Origin: Flavobacterium sp. CYK-55
GTDB taxonomy: Bacteria; Bacteroidota; Bacteroidia; Flavobacteriales; Flavobacteriaceae
Direction of reading: 5' to 3'
NCBI RefSeq assembly: GCF_018413465.1
Contig: NZ_JAHCDK010000002.1
Location: 391,185-455,184, forward strand
Length of the DNA stretch: 64,000 nt
The notes below the pieces were generated by a model. It was not told where the DNA came from, ran no database searches, and saw only the letters and a list, made by a program, of their open reading frames with translations. Every line of letters begins with the position of its first letter. The stretch's first letter is position 1. The position numbers were made by a program, and so were the translations under genes. Positions 27,599 through 35,467 of the stretch are shown here, piece by piece.

Positions 27599-28344
27599 TG
27601 AGAGTACTAATTATTGAAGACGAAGAACAATCCATTTCAGCTTTGCGCTCAGAAATCGCTTTGAATTGCCCAAGCCTTGAAATTATTGGCGTGGCAAAAA
27701 CGGTGTCTGAAGGCATCTTAATGATTGAAACTTTACAACCTGAGTTGATTTTTTTAGACATTCAACTCTCTGATGGAATTGGTTTTGACATCTTGACCCA
27801 TTTTCAAGATAAAATTGATTTTAAAGTTATTTTTACCACGGCTTACAGCCAATATGCCATTAAGGCGATTAAGTTCAGCGCGCTCGATTATTTGCTCAAA
27901 CCCATTGATGCTGAAGAACTCAAAACAGCTGTTGACAAGGCTTTGAAAGCTCCGCAAAACGAACTGACCACCAAAATTGAAACATTAATTCGCAACCAAA
28001 CTGAATCGTCAGCGCGCAAAAAAATTGTACTGGCCACTTCTGATGGAATCTCAGTTTTTGATGTTGAAACCATTTTAAAATGTTCGGCCGAGAGTAATTA
28101 TACCTGTGTATATTTTACCAACGGCAAGAAAATGTTGTTCTCAAAAACGCTCAAAGAATTTGAAGAATTACTTTGTAACAGCGGCTTTGAGCGTATTCAC
28201 AATTCGCACATCATCAACCTAAATCATTTGAGCAGTTTTGTTAATAAAGATGGCGGTTATGTGATTTTATCCGACAAAAGCACGCTGCCGGTTTCGCAAC
28301 GAAAAAAAATCAATTTGATGGCTGCCCTGAGCAGGCTGAGCTAA
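27598..28344 (+). CDS. LytTR-family response regulator
   Basis: Cytoplasmic partner of the adjacent kinase. From ATG 27598 (an ATG six bases earlier is equally possible) it has 248 residues. The receiver domain has the acidic pair at E7/D8, the phospho-acceptor D54 in IFLDIQLSDG, and the conserved TTAYSQYAIKAI and LDYLLKPI. A LytTR DNA-binding domain follows with KCSAESNYTCVYFTNGK and RIHNSHIINLNHL. Targets are unknown; LytTR regulators usually bind paired direct repeats. It is convergent with the LysE-like gene and their stops overlap. Confidence 0.93.
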   Translation: MRVLIIEDEEQSISALRSEIALNCPSLEIIGVAKTVSEGILMIETLQPELIFLDIQLSDGIGFDILTHFQDKIDFKVIFTTAYSQYAIKAIKFSALDYLLKPIDAEELKTAVDKALKAPQNELTTKIETLIRNQTESSARKKIVLATSDGISVFDVETILKCSAESNYTCVYFTNGKKMLFSKTLKEFEELLCNSGFERIHNSHIINLNHLSSFVNKDGGYVILSDKSTLPVSQRKKINLMAALSRLS

Positions 28345-28976
28345 TTTACGTTGTACTTTTTTCTGTATCGAAAGATTTGATACAAAGCCAACAAAACAAA
28401 AAACAGCGGAACGATAAAAGACAACAAATACTTTTGCAACTCTGCTGATTGTTCTGTAAAATAAGCCAATACAAGAACAATAGTCAGCATTCCGAGCATT
28501 GTGCCGGCCAAAGCGCCCAGAAAATAAAAATTTCTACCCAACAGATTCGGACGGTAATTTTGGTTCACGTATAAATGCCATCCCAACCAAAACGGAATTT
28601 GCATCAAATTGATTAAGTTCAAACCAATTCCTTTCAAGTAAAAAGAGCCTTCGCCCAAGCTGTATTGGTTAAATTGCTGATGATTTTCGCTGGTTCCGCT
28701 TGACCCAAAAACAAAGGCCAAAACCAACAAAAAAACAATACTGAACAACTCTATAAAACGTTTTATTTGGGTTTGCTTACTCAAAAAAAGAGCGCTTTTA
28801 TAGGTAAAATAAAGGATGAAAACCTCAACCGAAACAACCCCAAAAAGGTAAGCCATCAATGCTTGTAAACCCGCTTGCTCATATACCTGAAAACCAATCA
28901 CATTGAGATAGCCCAGCGGAATCGAACCCAAAAAACTGATTGCAAATCCGAGCAGCAAATGCTTGAGCAAAACCAT
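28341..28976 (-). CDS. LysE-like transporter family membrane protein
   Basis: 211 residues, six hydrophobic segments. The N-terminus FAISFLGSIPLGYLNVIGF resembles the first helix of LysE/RhtB exporters, in which a GxxPGP-like turn follows. The rest diverges, so this is a distant member at best. Substrate unknown. It is the last gene of the minus-strand cluster beginning at 33403, one base after the ATP-grasp gene, and its stop overlaps that of the convergent response regulator. Confidence 0.65.
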   Translation of the reverse strand: MVLLKHLLLGFAISFLGSIPLGYLNVIGFQVYEQAGLQALMAYLFGVVSVEVFILYFTYKSALFLSKQTQIKRFIELFSIVFLLVLAFVFGSSGTSENHQQFNQYSLGEGSFYLKGIGLNLINLMQIPFWLGWHLYVNQNYRPNLLGRNFYFLGALAGTMLGMLTIVLVLAYFTEQSAELQKYLLSFIVPLFFVLLALYQIFRYRKKYNVN

Positions 28977-28977
28977 T

Positions 28978-30012
28978 TTAAAAATTCAAAATTTGACGAT
29001 TGTGTTTGCGGTGCAGTCTGTATTGCTCCATTCCTTCTGTAAAAGACAAATAAGCCAATCCTTTTTTGTGGTTCATTTGACTAATTTTGAACATATAATG
29101 AATGTGTCGCAGAAGCTCTTTCCAGCCAAAAAACAGACTGTGCTTCGGATCGTAAATATGAGTAGGCTCGCTGGCCGAACCGTTGAGTTCAACAATCTGA
29201 AAATTTTGCCCGGCTTCAAGCTGCGCCCAACTTTCAAACATCAAGTCTAATCGGCCAAAATAAAAACCCGGAATTTGTTGACAAACCTCATCAATTGCTT
29301 GATTGAGTTTGGGTGTAATGCGGTGGCTGGCGTCAATAAATTTGGCTCCGCGGATGTGATTTCCATACGGAACCAACGTACATTTTTCACCCGCCGGTAA
29401 TATCTTTTTCATTGTAAGCCCGTGCTCTTTAGCAATGGCTTTTTGTTGCATCTGATGTCGCGGATCTTTTTGAAGTAAGGCTTCGATGGTTGATGTTCCG
29501 TCACCGGTAACGGTGAGAAATTCTTTGGCCACAATGCCCGTAATCTGGCCTTTGGAGGCACCCGGAAATCGAACATAGAAAATACCAACTTCATTTTGAT
29601 ACGGAATCAAATCCTGAATTAAATAATCAAAACCGGCGCGCTGATGATACTGCTTTAGCAGGCTTTCAGATTCAATTTTCTTTACCGCTGAACCGCGTAA
29701 ACCAATGTCAGGCTTGGCTATGAGCGGATAAGTCAAGCCCAATGTTTCTATTTGTTCTTTGACTTTTTCAAATGAGCAACCTGAGAGAATCAATTGTGTT
29801 TTGGGATAAAATGGCTTCGGAATAAGCGAATATATATTCATTTTAGATTCCATAAAAAAGCCGCCATTCTTAATACCCGGATTGGCTGCATTAAAAAAGA
29901 AAATGGTTCTGCTGCGCAAAGCATACCAGAGCCAAACCAAATAAACCGGAATATAAACCAGCTGCATAGGCCAATATTCCCAATGAGTGAGTTTATGAAA
30001 AAACAACCGCAT
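28978..30012 (-). CDS. ATP-grasp domain protein
   Basis: 344 residues. An N-terminal segment with a probable membrane-proximal helix (YIPVYLVWLWYAL) precedes an ATP-grasp core: PLIAKPDIGLRGSAVKKI near residues 95-112 as the lysine/glycine loop, YLIQDLIPYQNEVGIFYVRF, and the metal-binding GRLDLMF...FQIVELNG near 240-275. Such enzymes ligate a carboxylate to an amine or thiol with ATP; the substrates are unknown. Homologues are often loosely labelled D-alanine-D-alanine ligase, which the sequence does not support specifically. It lies two bases after the NRDE gene. Confidence 0.8.
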   Translation of the reverse strand: MRLFFHKLTHWEYWPMQLVYIPVYLVWLWYALRSRTIFFFNAANPGIKNGGFFMESKMNIYSLIPKPFYPKTQLILSGCSFEKVKEQIETLGLTYPLIAKPDIGLRGSAVKKIESESLLKQYHQRAGFDYLIQDLIPYQNEVGIFYVRFPGASKGQITGIVAKEFLTVTGDGTSTIEALLQKDPRHQMQQKAIAKEHGLTMKKILPAGEKCTLVPYGNHIRGAKFIDASHRITPKLNQAIDEVCQQIPGFYFGRLDLMFESWAQLEAGQNFQIVELNGSASEPTHIYDPKHSLFFGWKELLRHIHYMFKISQMNHKKGLAYLSFTEGMEQYRLHRKHNRQILNF

Positions 30013-30014
30013 TT

Positions 30015-30719
30015 TTAAATCTTGATAAATGAATAATCAAACGCTTCTTGGGCTATCAAATCGCGATAATGCATTTGCCATTTGTTGGTATCAATGACCG
30101 TTTGTGTGATGCTCAAAGTTTTCAGACTATTGCGATGAATCACCAAACCATTATGCTCGTCATCAGAATGGGTAAATTGATGAAATTCTAATATTTGACT
30201 CGGCGTGGGCTGCGGATGCTTCTGCAAAAACAGCTCAAACCATGCTGTCCGCTGGGCTCTGACCGGCGCCGGATACAAAGTAGAAGAAGACCAAATATGT
30301 GATTGCTGCGGATAGAGCAGCAGCGTGCTTTTTTGTCTTCCGTCCCAACGCAATTGATACAATTCAGACTTAAAATACAGCACAATCGTAAAAGGTTCTA
30401 CTCGGTCTAAATCAAGAGCATCCCAAAAATCGAGCATTTCATTACTGCTGATGATGTCAAGCGCAATCAATCCTCGGCTGCGTCTGTACGGTGGTTGCCA
30501 CAAGTGTTTTTCGTCGGCTCCGTTGAGCAAAACCAAAACATGGGCGTGTTCATCAGCCGCATACCAAGTTCCACCGGCCTTGGGGTCTTTCGGAAAGCAA
30601 ATGTTTTTTCCGTTGATTGAATAGGTTTTGGGCGCCCAAGCAGGTCTGGCCACTTGTTCATCGCGATTTGAGGTAATGATTATTTTACCTTCTGAAAAAA
30701 CATAGCTTACTGTGCACAT
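30015..30719 (-). CDS. NRDE-domain (TANGO2-like) protein
   Basis: 234 residues beginning MCTVSYVFSEGKIIITSNRDE; the N-terminal Cys2 and the SNRDE motif at residues 17-21 define the NRDE/TANGO2 family, which belongs to the Ntn-hydrolase-like group. A later KAGGTWYAAD motif also fits. Function in bacteria is not established; the eukaryotic homologue has been linked to haem or lipid trafficking. Its start overlaps the end of the DinB gene by 13 bases, indicating translational coupling in the operon. Confidence 0.88.
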   Translation of the reverse strand: MCTVSYVFSEGKIIITSNRDEQVARPAWAPKTYSINGKNICFPKDPKAGGTWYAADEHAHVLVLLNGADEKHLWQPPYRRSRGLIALDIISSNEMLDFWDALDLDRVEPFTIVLYFKSELYQLRWDGRQKSTLLLYPQQSHIWSSSTLYPAPVRAQRTAWFELFLQKHPQPTPSQILEFHQFTHSDDEHNGLVIHRNSLKTLSITQTVIDTNKWQMHYRDLIAQEAFDYSFIKI

Positions 30720-31195
30720 TGTTTTCTGTATTGAATTGTGGCTCTTGCTACGCCAAAATGATCATCAAAAACCACTTCTGGCATGGATAACAAAGCCACT
30801 CGAATCAGCGCTTGATGATGCACACAATGCTCAAGGTTATAAGCCAATTCGCGGTGGTAATTGGTTTTCATTTTTATGATGCCTTGATCAAAACTTTGGG
30901 TCAGGGTCAACTCTTTATTGGGTTTATCCAACTTACTGAGCAATGATTGAATGACTTTGGCTGCAACGGTTCGATCGCTTTGAACCGATAAATCACGGGC
31001 GCGCAACTCATAGTTAATCTCTTGAGCATCGTACTGATTCACCAAGCAAACAAACAATTCCAAAATATGTCGCACGTGCGCTCCAATACTGGCTCCGCTG
31101 AGTTGGGATTGGGGTACACTATATTGTTCGTTGGTGAGTTGGCTCAGTATGTCGAGCAATTCATTTAAAACAGAATCTATAGCTGATTTTAACAT
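30707..31195 (-). CDS. DinB-like four-helix protein
   Basis: 162 residues. Helical, with histidines in the positions of the DinB/YfiT metal site: GAHVRHILELF near residues 53-63 and LEHCVHHQALIRVAL near residue 120 onward. DinB-superfamily proteins are metal-binding four-helix bundles, some acting as thiol transferases or damage-induced proteins; the substrate here is unknown. It is separated from doxX by 21 bases and overlaps the NRDE gene by 13 bases. Confidence 0.85.
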   Translation of the reverse strand: MLKSAIDSVLNELLDILSQLTNEQYSVPQSQLSGASIGAHVRHILELFVCLVNQYDAQEINYELRARDLSVQSDRTVAAKVIQSLLSKLDKPNKELTLTQSFDQGIIKMKTNYHRELAYNLEHCVHHQALIRVALLSMPEVVFDDHFGVARATIQYRKQCAQ

Positions 31196-31216
31196 ATATT
31201 ACCGTTTAGAGTTCAT

Positions 31217-31618
31217 TTAATTTTTGAAAAGCCCGTAATGTTTGAGCAACTCTTCAATCTGCTTTCGATGTAAAAAAAGCAGTACAACACAGCTCAAGGC
31301 AGTTACTAGCGCCAGAAAAAACAACAAGCCACCGTCATTTTGAACTTCAACACCCAAAACAAAAAGATGACTAAAAATAGCTCCGAACATCGTTGCTAAA
31401 CCCATCAAAGCTCCGAGCCAAGTGGTGCGCGGCCAAAGAATCAAAATAGCCGAAATCAATTCAAAAACACCCGAACCAATTCTTCCGTAAGGTTCAATAC
31501 CAAGGGTGCTGAAAATATAAACGCTTTCGGGAGCTGCCGTAAATTTAAAGAAAAGAGTCTGAAGTAAAATTACTGCTGGTATCAGGCGCAAAGTCCAAAG
31601 TATGCTGCTTGTTTTCAT
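31217..31618 (-). CDS. DoxX-family membrane protein
   Basis: 133 residues from MKTSSILW (ATG at 31618, forming an ATGA overlap with the YHS gene stop). Four hydrophobic segments: LRLIPAVILLQTLFFKF, RIGSGVFELISAILILWP, WLGALMGLATMFGAIFSHLF and LLFFLALVTALSCVVLLFL. This four-helix arrangement with the conserved RxxxG-like first segment is typical of DoxX/DoxD membrane subunits. DoxX proteins have been connected with thiosulfate/quinone redox and oxidative stress; here that is only inference. Confidence 0.85.
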   Translation of the reverse strand: MKTSSILWTLRLIPAVILLQTLFFKFTAAPESVYIFSTLGIEPYGRIGSGVFELISAILILWPRTTWLGALMGLATMFGAIFSHLFVLGVEVQNDGGLLFFLALVTALSCVVLLFLHRKQIEELLKHYGLFKN

Positions 31619-32079
31619 GATTTGATGATTTTTTGCCAATTTTTATCTGCTTGTTTTTTGAGTTTTGTCTCGTCTTTATTCCAACTTTTGAGCGTGTTGT
31701 TGAAGTAGGCATTGTAAAATAAGTACAACTTTCCGTCTAGAATTTTATAGGTTTCCGAGTCAACTTCGACCTTTTCGCCATTGCTGCCCATGGCATAAGC
31801 GCACCAACCACCATATTGCGGCTCATAATTCTGTGGGTTCTTTACAAAAGCGTCTTTGTGGGTTGGATTGGCAAAATAGTAGGTAACACCTTCAAATTGA
31901 ACGGCTAATTCCTTTTTCCCTTTTAAAGGTTTTTTCTGTAAAAAATAGCTCACCGGATCATATCCTTGTAGCGCTAATTTGTTGTCTAAGTTGAAATCTT
32001 GTTGTCTTTGTTTAACAGACTGAGCTTGTATACTGAGGCTTGTGACCATCAGCCAAAGAAGAATTTTAATTTTCATCAT
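31615..32079 (-). CDS. Secreted YHS-domain protein
   Basis: 154 residues with a signal peptide (LWLMVTSLSIQAQS). The YHS core LQGYDPVSYFLQKKPLKG is at residues 37-54, followed by VTYYFANPTHKDAFVKNPQ and YEPQYGGWCAYAM, the latter containing the Cys of many periplasmic YHS proteins. YHS domains bind metals, often copper, in transport and chaperone proteins. It is three bases after the outer-membrane protein gene and couples to doxX. A periplasmic metal or redox role is inferred from the neighbours. Confidence 0.88.
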   Translation of the reverse strand: MMKIKILLWLMVTSLSIQAQSVKQRQQDFNLDNKLALQGYDPVSYFLQKKPLKGKKELAVQFEGVTYYFANPTHKDAFVKNPQNYEPQYGGWCAYAMGSNGEKVEVDSETYKILDGKLYLFYNAYFNNTLKSWNKDETKLKKQADKNWQKIIKS

Positions 32080-32082
32080 GAT

Positions 32083-32979
32083 TTATTTAAGTTGTATTTG
32101 ATAATTTACTGAAACCACCCAAGCGCGTGTGAGCCCATCAGGTCTAGAATCGCGAACCACAAAAGGAGTGGCAGCTACGAGCTCTATTGATTGTTTGGGC
32201 GACCATTTCCAGCTAGCAGATAATACACCGTTGAGTGTAAGTCCGCTTGAGCCGTCGATAGAAACCCTGCGCCCGTATATGTTTTCATACGAATCTTCGC
32301 CTAAGTGATAAATTGCCAATAAAGAAGGCTGTAATTGAAATGAAGAACGACGAATGAGTTTATAAGCCATTTTGAGTAAAGCATCGGGTTTTCGTTCAAA
32401 TAAATTGGTCGATTCAAAATCATCGGTCGGACTGTATTCTTTGAAATAAGAATTTCGGTTTTTATTTAAAAATGGCCATTGCAATCCGCTTGAAAAACGC
32501 CAATTATTGCGCTCATAAGAAAGCCCCAACAACACATCAAAAGTTCCTAAACTGGGCTGATAATCCATCGGTAAAGAATAGCCATTGATTTTGAGGTTGG
32601 CTGCACTTAATGGCGCTTTAAACCCGACAGATAGATTCCACAACTGATGCTTTTGGGTGGACCATTCATAGCCGCCTGTGAGATATACATCGCCAAACTG
32701 ACCGCGGGTTCCCAATTCGCCGTGGACTTGATTATAAGTGATTCGAGAGCTAAATGAATATCCTTTATGAAACTGACGTTTATAGGTAATAGCTGGTGCA
32801 AAATAAATAACACCGGCGGCTCCTTCGGCTATTTGCGGACTGAATTCAAGTGAGTGTGTCGCGAGAGAATCTACCGAAATACTTGAATCAAAATTGCAAA
32901 TACCAGCATCACTACAACCTTGTGCCGATAATGAAAATGGCATCGCCCAAAAAACCAGAAAATAAATTGTCTTTTTCAT
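32083..32979 (-). CDS. Predicted outer-membrane beta-barrel protein
   Basis: 298 residues. The signal peptide ends near SLSAQ. The mature sequence starts with a Cys-containing GCSDAGICNFDSS and then shows alternating hydrophobic/polar strands with aromatic ends (for example GYSFSSRITYNQVHGEL, HQLWNLSVGFKAPL, SWKWSPKQSIELVAATPF) and the C-terminal VVSVNYQIQLK, typical of barrels. It resembles the uncharacterised transporter-type barrels encoded beside YHS/DM13 genes. It is one base downstream of the DM13 lipoprotein gene. Confidence 0.7.
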   Translation of the reverse strand: MKKTIYFLVFWAMPFSLSAQGCSDAGICNFDSSISVDSLATHSLEFSPQIAEGAAGVIYFAPAITYKRQFHKGYSFSSRITYNQVHGELGTRGQFGDVYLTGGYEWSTQKHQLWNLSVGFKAPLSAANLKINGYSLPMDYQPSLGTFDVLLGLSYERNNWRFSSGLQWPFLNKNRNSYFKEYSPTDDFESTNLFERKPDALLKMAYKLIRRSSFQLQPSLLAIYHLGEDSYENIYGRRVSIDGSSGLTLNGVLSASWKWSPKQSIELVAATPFVVRDSRPDGLTRAWVVSVNYQIQLK

Positions 32980-32980
32980 C

Positions 32981-33403
32981 TTACATCTGAGGAATTAATT
33001 GCCCATAAGCAAACAAATGACTGTATTGCTGACAATGAATCAGCACATGAGTGTATACCGAAAAATCAATTGATTCAGGCAAAACATAAATTTGTTTTCG
33101 GGATAAGTTGCCCAAATTGACAAACTCATGCTGTGCATTGCTTTGTGAGAGATAAACTTTTAAATCAGGGCCATCTTCAATGGAATAATCTACCAATCGA
33201 AGCTTGAATCTGTTTTGATCTGAATAAACCTCGGCCATACCGGTGCCGGAAATACCTTCAGTAGTGATAAAAGTAGTGGTGTAAACCAATCTGGCTTGAT
33301 CAGACAAAGCTGAATCTGAAGCGTGATTACGGGTTAAATCACCATCCATCTGACAAGAAATCAGCAATAAGAATAACGGAATTGTTTTTAAATAACGACT
33401 CAT
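32981..33403 (-). CDS. DM13-domain lipoprotein
   Basis: 140 residues. The lipobox LLISC puts the lipidated Cys at residue 17, after a short hydrophobic leader. The rest matches the DM13 pattern: ISGTGMAEVYSDQNRFKLRL, GPDLKVYLSQ, and YTHVLIHCQQYSHLFAYGQL with a conserved Cys. DM13 has been proposed to be a redox domain of extracytoplasmic proteins. First gene of the eight-gene minus-strand operon, with a palindrome at 33442-33461 about 40 bases upstream. Confidence 0.85.
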   Translation of the reverse strand: MSRYLKTIPLFLLLISCQMDGDLTRNHASDSALSDQARLVYTTTFITTEGISGTGMAEVYSDQNRFKLRLVDYSIEDGPDLKVYLSQSNAQHEFVNLGNLSRKQIYVLPESIDFSVYTHVLIHCQQYSHLFAYGQLIPQM

Positions 33404-33441
33404 CTTTTTTTATTCAAAAGTAGAGAGCCGCGAAATGCAGA

Positions 33442-33461
33442 AATGTCAGCAACCCGACATT
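33442..33461. promoter_or_regulatory. CRP-geometry dyad upstream of the DM13 operon
   Basis: AATGTC-n8-GACATT, a perfect 6+6 inverted repeat. TGTC-n8-GACA has the same half-site spacing as a CRP operator (TGTG-n8-CACA). It lies between the Crp/Fnr-type gene and the operon, 39 bases before the operon start. Confidence 0.55.
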
Positions 33462-33472
33462 AGCGATAAATT

Positions 33473-34153
33473 TTATTTTAATTTTTCGATATCGTCAATA
33501 ATGATTTCTTTTCGGCTGTAATAAACCAATCCTGAAGATTCTAATTCTTGGAGCAACAAAACAGCGGTTTGCCTTGAAGTACAAATGATTTGGGCGATGT
33601 CATTTTGGGTGAGATAATTCTCGATATAAACTTTTCCGTTGTGCGGTTTGCCTTCTCTTTCGGCCCATTCGCGAATAAATGTTATCAGCCGAGAACGCGC
33701 ATCTTTTGACATCAAATTATTGTAGTTGTTTTTGAGACGCTTCATCTTTAAACCTACAAACTTGGTATATGACAAAGCCAAATCAGGATGCTTGAGCATT
33801 AAATGTTCAAAATCAGATTGCAAAAAACTACAGATAGATACCTCTGGCGATAATGCTTTTGCGTATTCGTTGATTTCCTGCGAATCATCGAGTTCTAAAT
33901 GTCCGAATAAATCGCCTTTCTGAATAACATCCTTAACCACTTCGTTACCATCTTCATCTAAAGCGACAATCTTAATGCTGCCTTTTTTCAGTAAATAAAT
34001 TCGGGGAAGCTCTCCGGAACCAAAATAAATCACATCGCCTTTTTGGGCTTTTTTATATCCGGTGATGATGCATAATTGCCTGATTTGAGACATACTCAAA
34101 GCCCGAAACAACTTGTGGTCGCGCAGATACCAATATTTGAGCTCTTCATACAT
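33473..34153 (-). CDS. Crp/Fnr-family transcription regulator
   Basis: 226 residues. The N-terminal cyclic-nucleotide-type sensor barrel (GDVIYFGSGELPRIYLLKKG near residues 39-58, DLFGHLEL) is joined by a long helix to a C-terminal winged helix-turn-helix (LTQNDIAQIICTSRQTAVLLL near residues 186-206). No Cys cluster for an iron-sulfur centre as in FNR is seen, so the ligand is unknown. It precedes the DM13 operon on the same strand with a 69-base gap holding a palindrome of CRP spacing; control of that operon is a reasonable inference. Confidence 0.9.
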   Translation of the reverse strand: MYEELKYWYLRDHKLFRALSMSQIRQLCIITGYKKAQKGDVIYFGSGELPRIYLLKKGSIKIVALDEDGNEVVKDVIQKGDLFGHLELDDSQEINEYAKALSPEVSICSFLQSDFEHLMLKHPDLALSYTKFVGLKMKRLKNNYNNLMSKDARSRLITFIREWAEREGKPHNGKVYIENYLTQNDIAQIICTSRQTAVLLLQELESSGLVYYSRKEIIIDDIEKLK

Positions 34154-34176
34154 AAAGCTAAAGTAAGAAGATTTGC

Positions 34177-34209
34177 ATCAAAAAACCCGTTCATTGGGTT
34201 AAACGGGTT
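34177..34209 (-). terminator. Intrinsic terminator after acyl-CoA dehydrogenase
   Basis: Reading leftward: AACCCGTT-taacccaatg-AACGGGTT then TTTTT, about 23 bases past the stop. Confidence 0.88.
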
Positions 34210-34231
34210 ATTTATTTTATGCTGACAAGGT

Positions 34232-35371
34232 CTATTTCACCAAACCTCTTGATATAACAATGCGTTGAATTTCAGAAGTTCCTTCGTAAATCTGAGTGAT
34301 TTTGGCATCGCGCATCATACGCTCTACGTGGTATTCGGCTACGTAACCGTTTCCACCGTGAATTTGCACTGCCTCATTGGCCACTTCTAAAGCAATTTCA
34401 GAAGCGTACAATTTAGCCATCGCGCCTGAGTGAGCAATGTCTTTGCCTTCGTCTTTTTCGCAAGCTGCTTTCATGACTAAAAGTCGAGCCGCCGTTACTT
34501 TGACAAACATATCGGCCAACTTAAAGGCAATTGCTTGGTGATTGAAAATTTCTTTACCAAACGCTTTTCTTTCTTTAGAATACTTCAATGCGATTTCATA
34601 AGCTCCAGTGGCAATTCCCAAGGCTTGTGAAGCAATTCCGATGCGGCCTCCGTTGAGCACGGCCATCGCAAAGTTAAACCCGAAACCGTCTTCGCCAATG
34701 CGGTTTTCTTTCGGAACCTTTACATCAGTAAACATCAATGAATGCGTGTCTGAACCGCGAATACCCATTTTCTTTTCTTTCGGACCAACCTCAAATCCGG
34801 CCCAGCCTTTCTCTACAATAAACGCATTGATTCCTTTGTGGCCTTTTTCAACATCAGTTTGTGCAATCACGATATAGGTAGATGCTGTTGAACCATTGGT
34901 AATCCAGTTTTTGGTTCCGTTGAGCAAATAGTGATCTCCTTTGTCAATCGCAGTTGTTTTTTGCGAAGTAGCATCAGAACCCGCTTCAGGCTCTGACAAA
35001 CAAAATGCACCGATTACCTGACCTTGCGCCAGAGGAACCAAGTATTTTTGCTTTTGCTCTTCTGAGGCATATTTTTCTAAACCGGCACAAACCAGTGAAT
35101 TGTTGACAGACATAATCACCGCAGCCGAAGCATCTACTTTGGCAATTTCGGTCATGGCCAACACATACGATACGCTGTCTAAACCTGAACCACCGTATTT
35201 TGGGTCAACCATCATTCCTAAAAATCCCAGCTCAGCCATTTTTTTGACTTGCTCTTCCGGAAATTTAGAATGTTCGTCTCTTTCAATAACACCCGGCAAC
35301 AATTCTGCTTGTGCAAAATCTCTGGCGGCTTCTTGAATCATCAGGTGTTCTTCGGTTAAATTAAAATCCAT
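34232..35371 (-). CDS. Acyl-CoA dehydrogenase
   Basis: FAD enzyme catalysing alpha,beta-desaturation of acyl-CoA. 379 residues, normal. Family signatures: GAFCLSEPEAGSDATSQ near residues 127-143, NGTKNWITNG near 151-160, and the catalytic glutamate in QIYEGTSEIQRIV near residue 363. Chain-length preference (short-chain/butyryl-type most likely from the overall look) cannot be determined by eye. It is monocistronic, divergent from anmK, with a strong terminator. Confidence 0.95.
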   Translation of the reverse strand: MDFNLTEEHLMIQEAARDFAQAELLPGVIERDEHSKFPEEQVKKMAELGFLGMMVDPKYGGSGLDSVSYVLAMTEIAKVDASAAVIMSVNNSLVCAGLEKYASEEQKQKYLVPLAQGQVIGAFCLSEPEAGSDATSQKTTAIDKGDHYLLNGTKNWITNGSTASTYIVIAQTDVEKGHKGINAFIVEKGWAGFEVGPKEKKMGIRGSDTHSLMFTDVKVPKENRIGEDGFGFNFAMAVLNGGRIGIASQALGIATGAYEIALKYSKERKAFGKEIFNHQAIAFKLADMFVKVTAARLLVMKAACEKDEGKDIAHSGAMAKLYASEIALEVANEAVQIHGGNGYVAEYHVERMMRDAKITQIYEGTSEIQRIVISRGLVK

Positions 35372-35467
35372 CGTATGTTGGTTTTTTGTTAGTTGATTCT
35401 TTATTTTTAGTGCCCCAAAAGTATGATATTAATGTTAATTTTTCAAACGATTTCGTAAATTTAAAAG

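Noticed and set aside
28978..30012. D-alanine-D-alanine ligase for the ATP-grasp gene
   Set aside because: Only the general ATP-grasp core is visible; substrate-specific motifs of Ddl are not.
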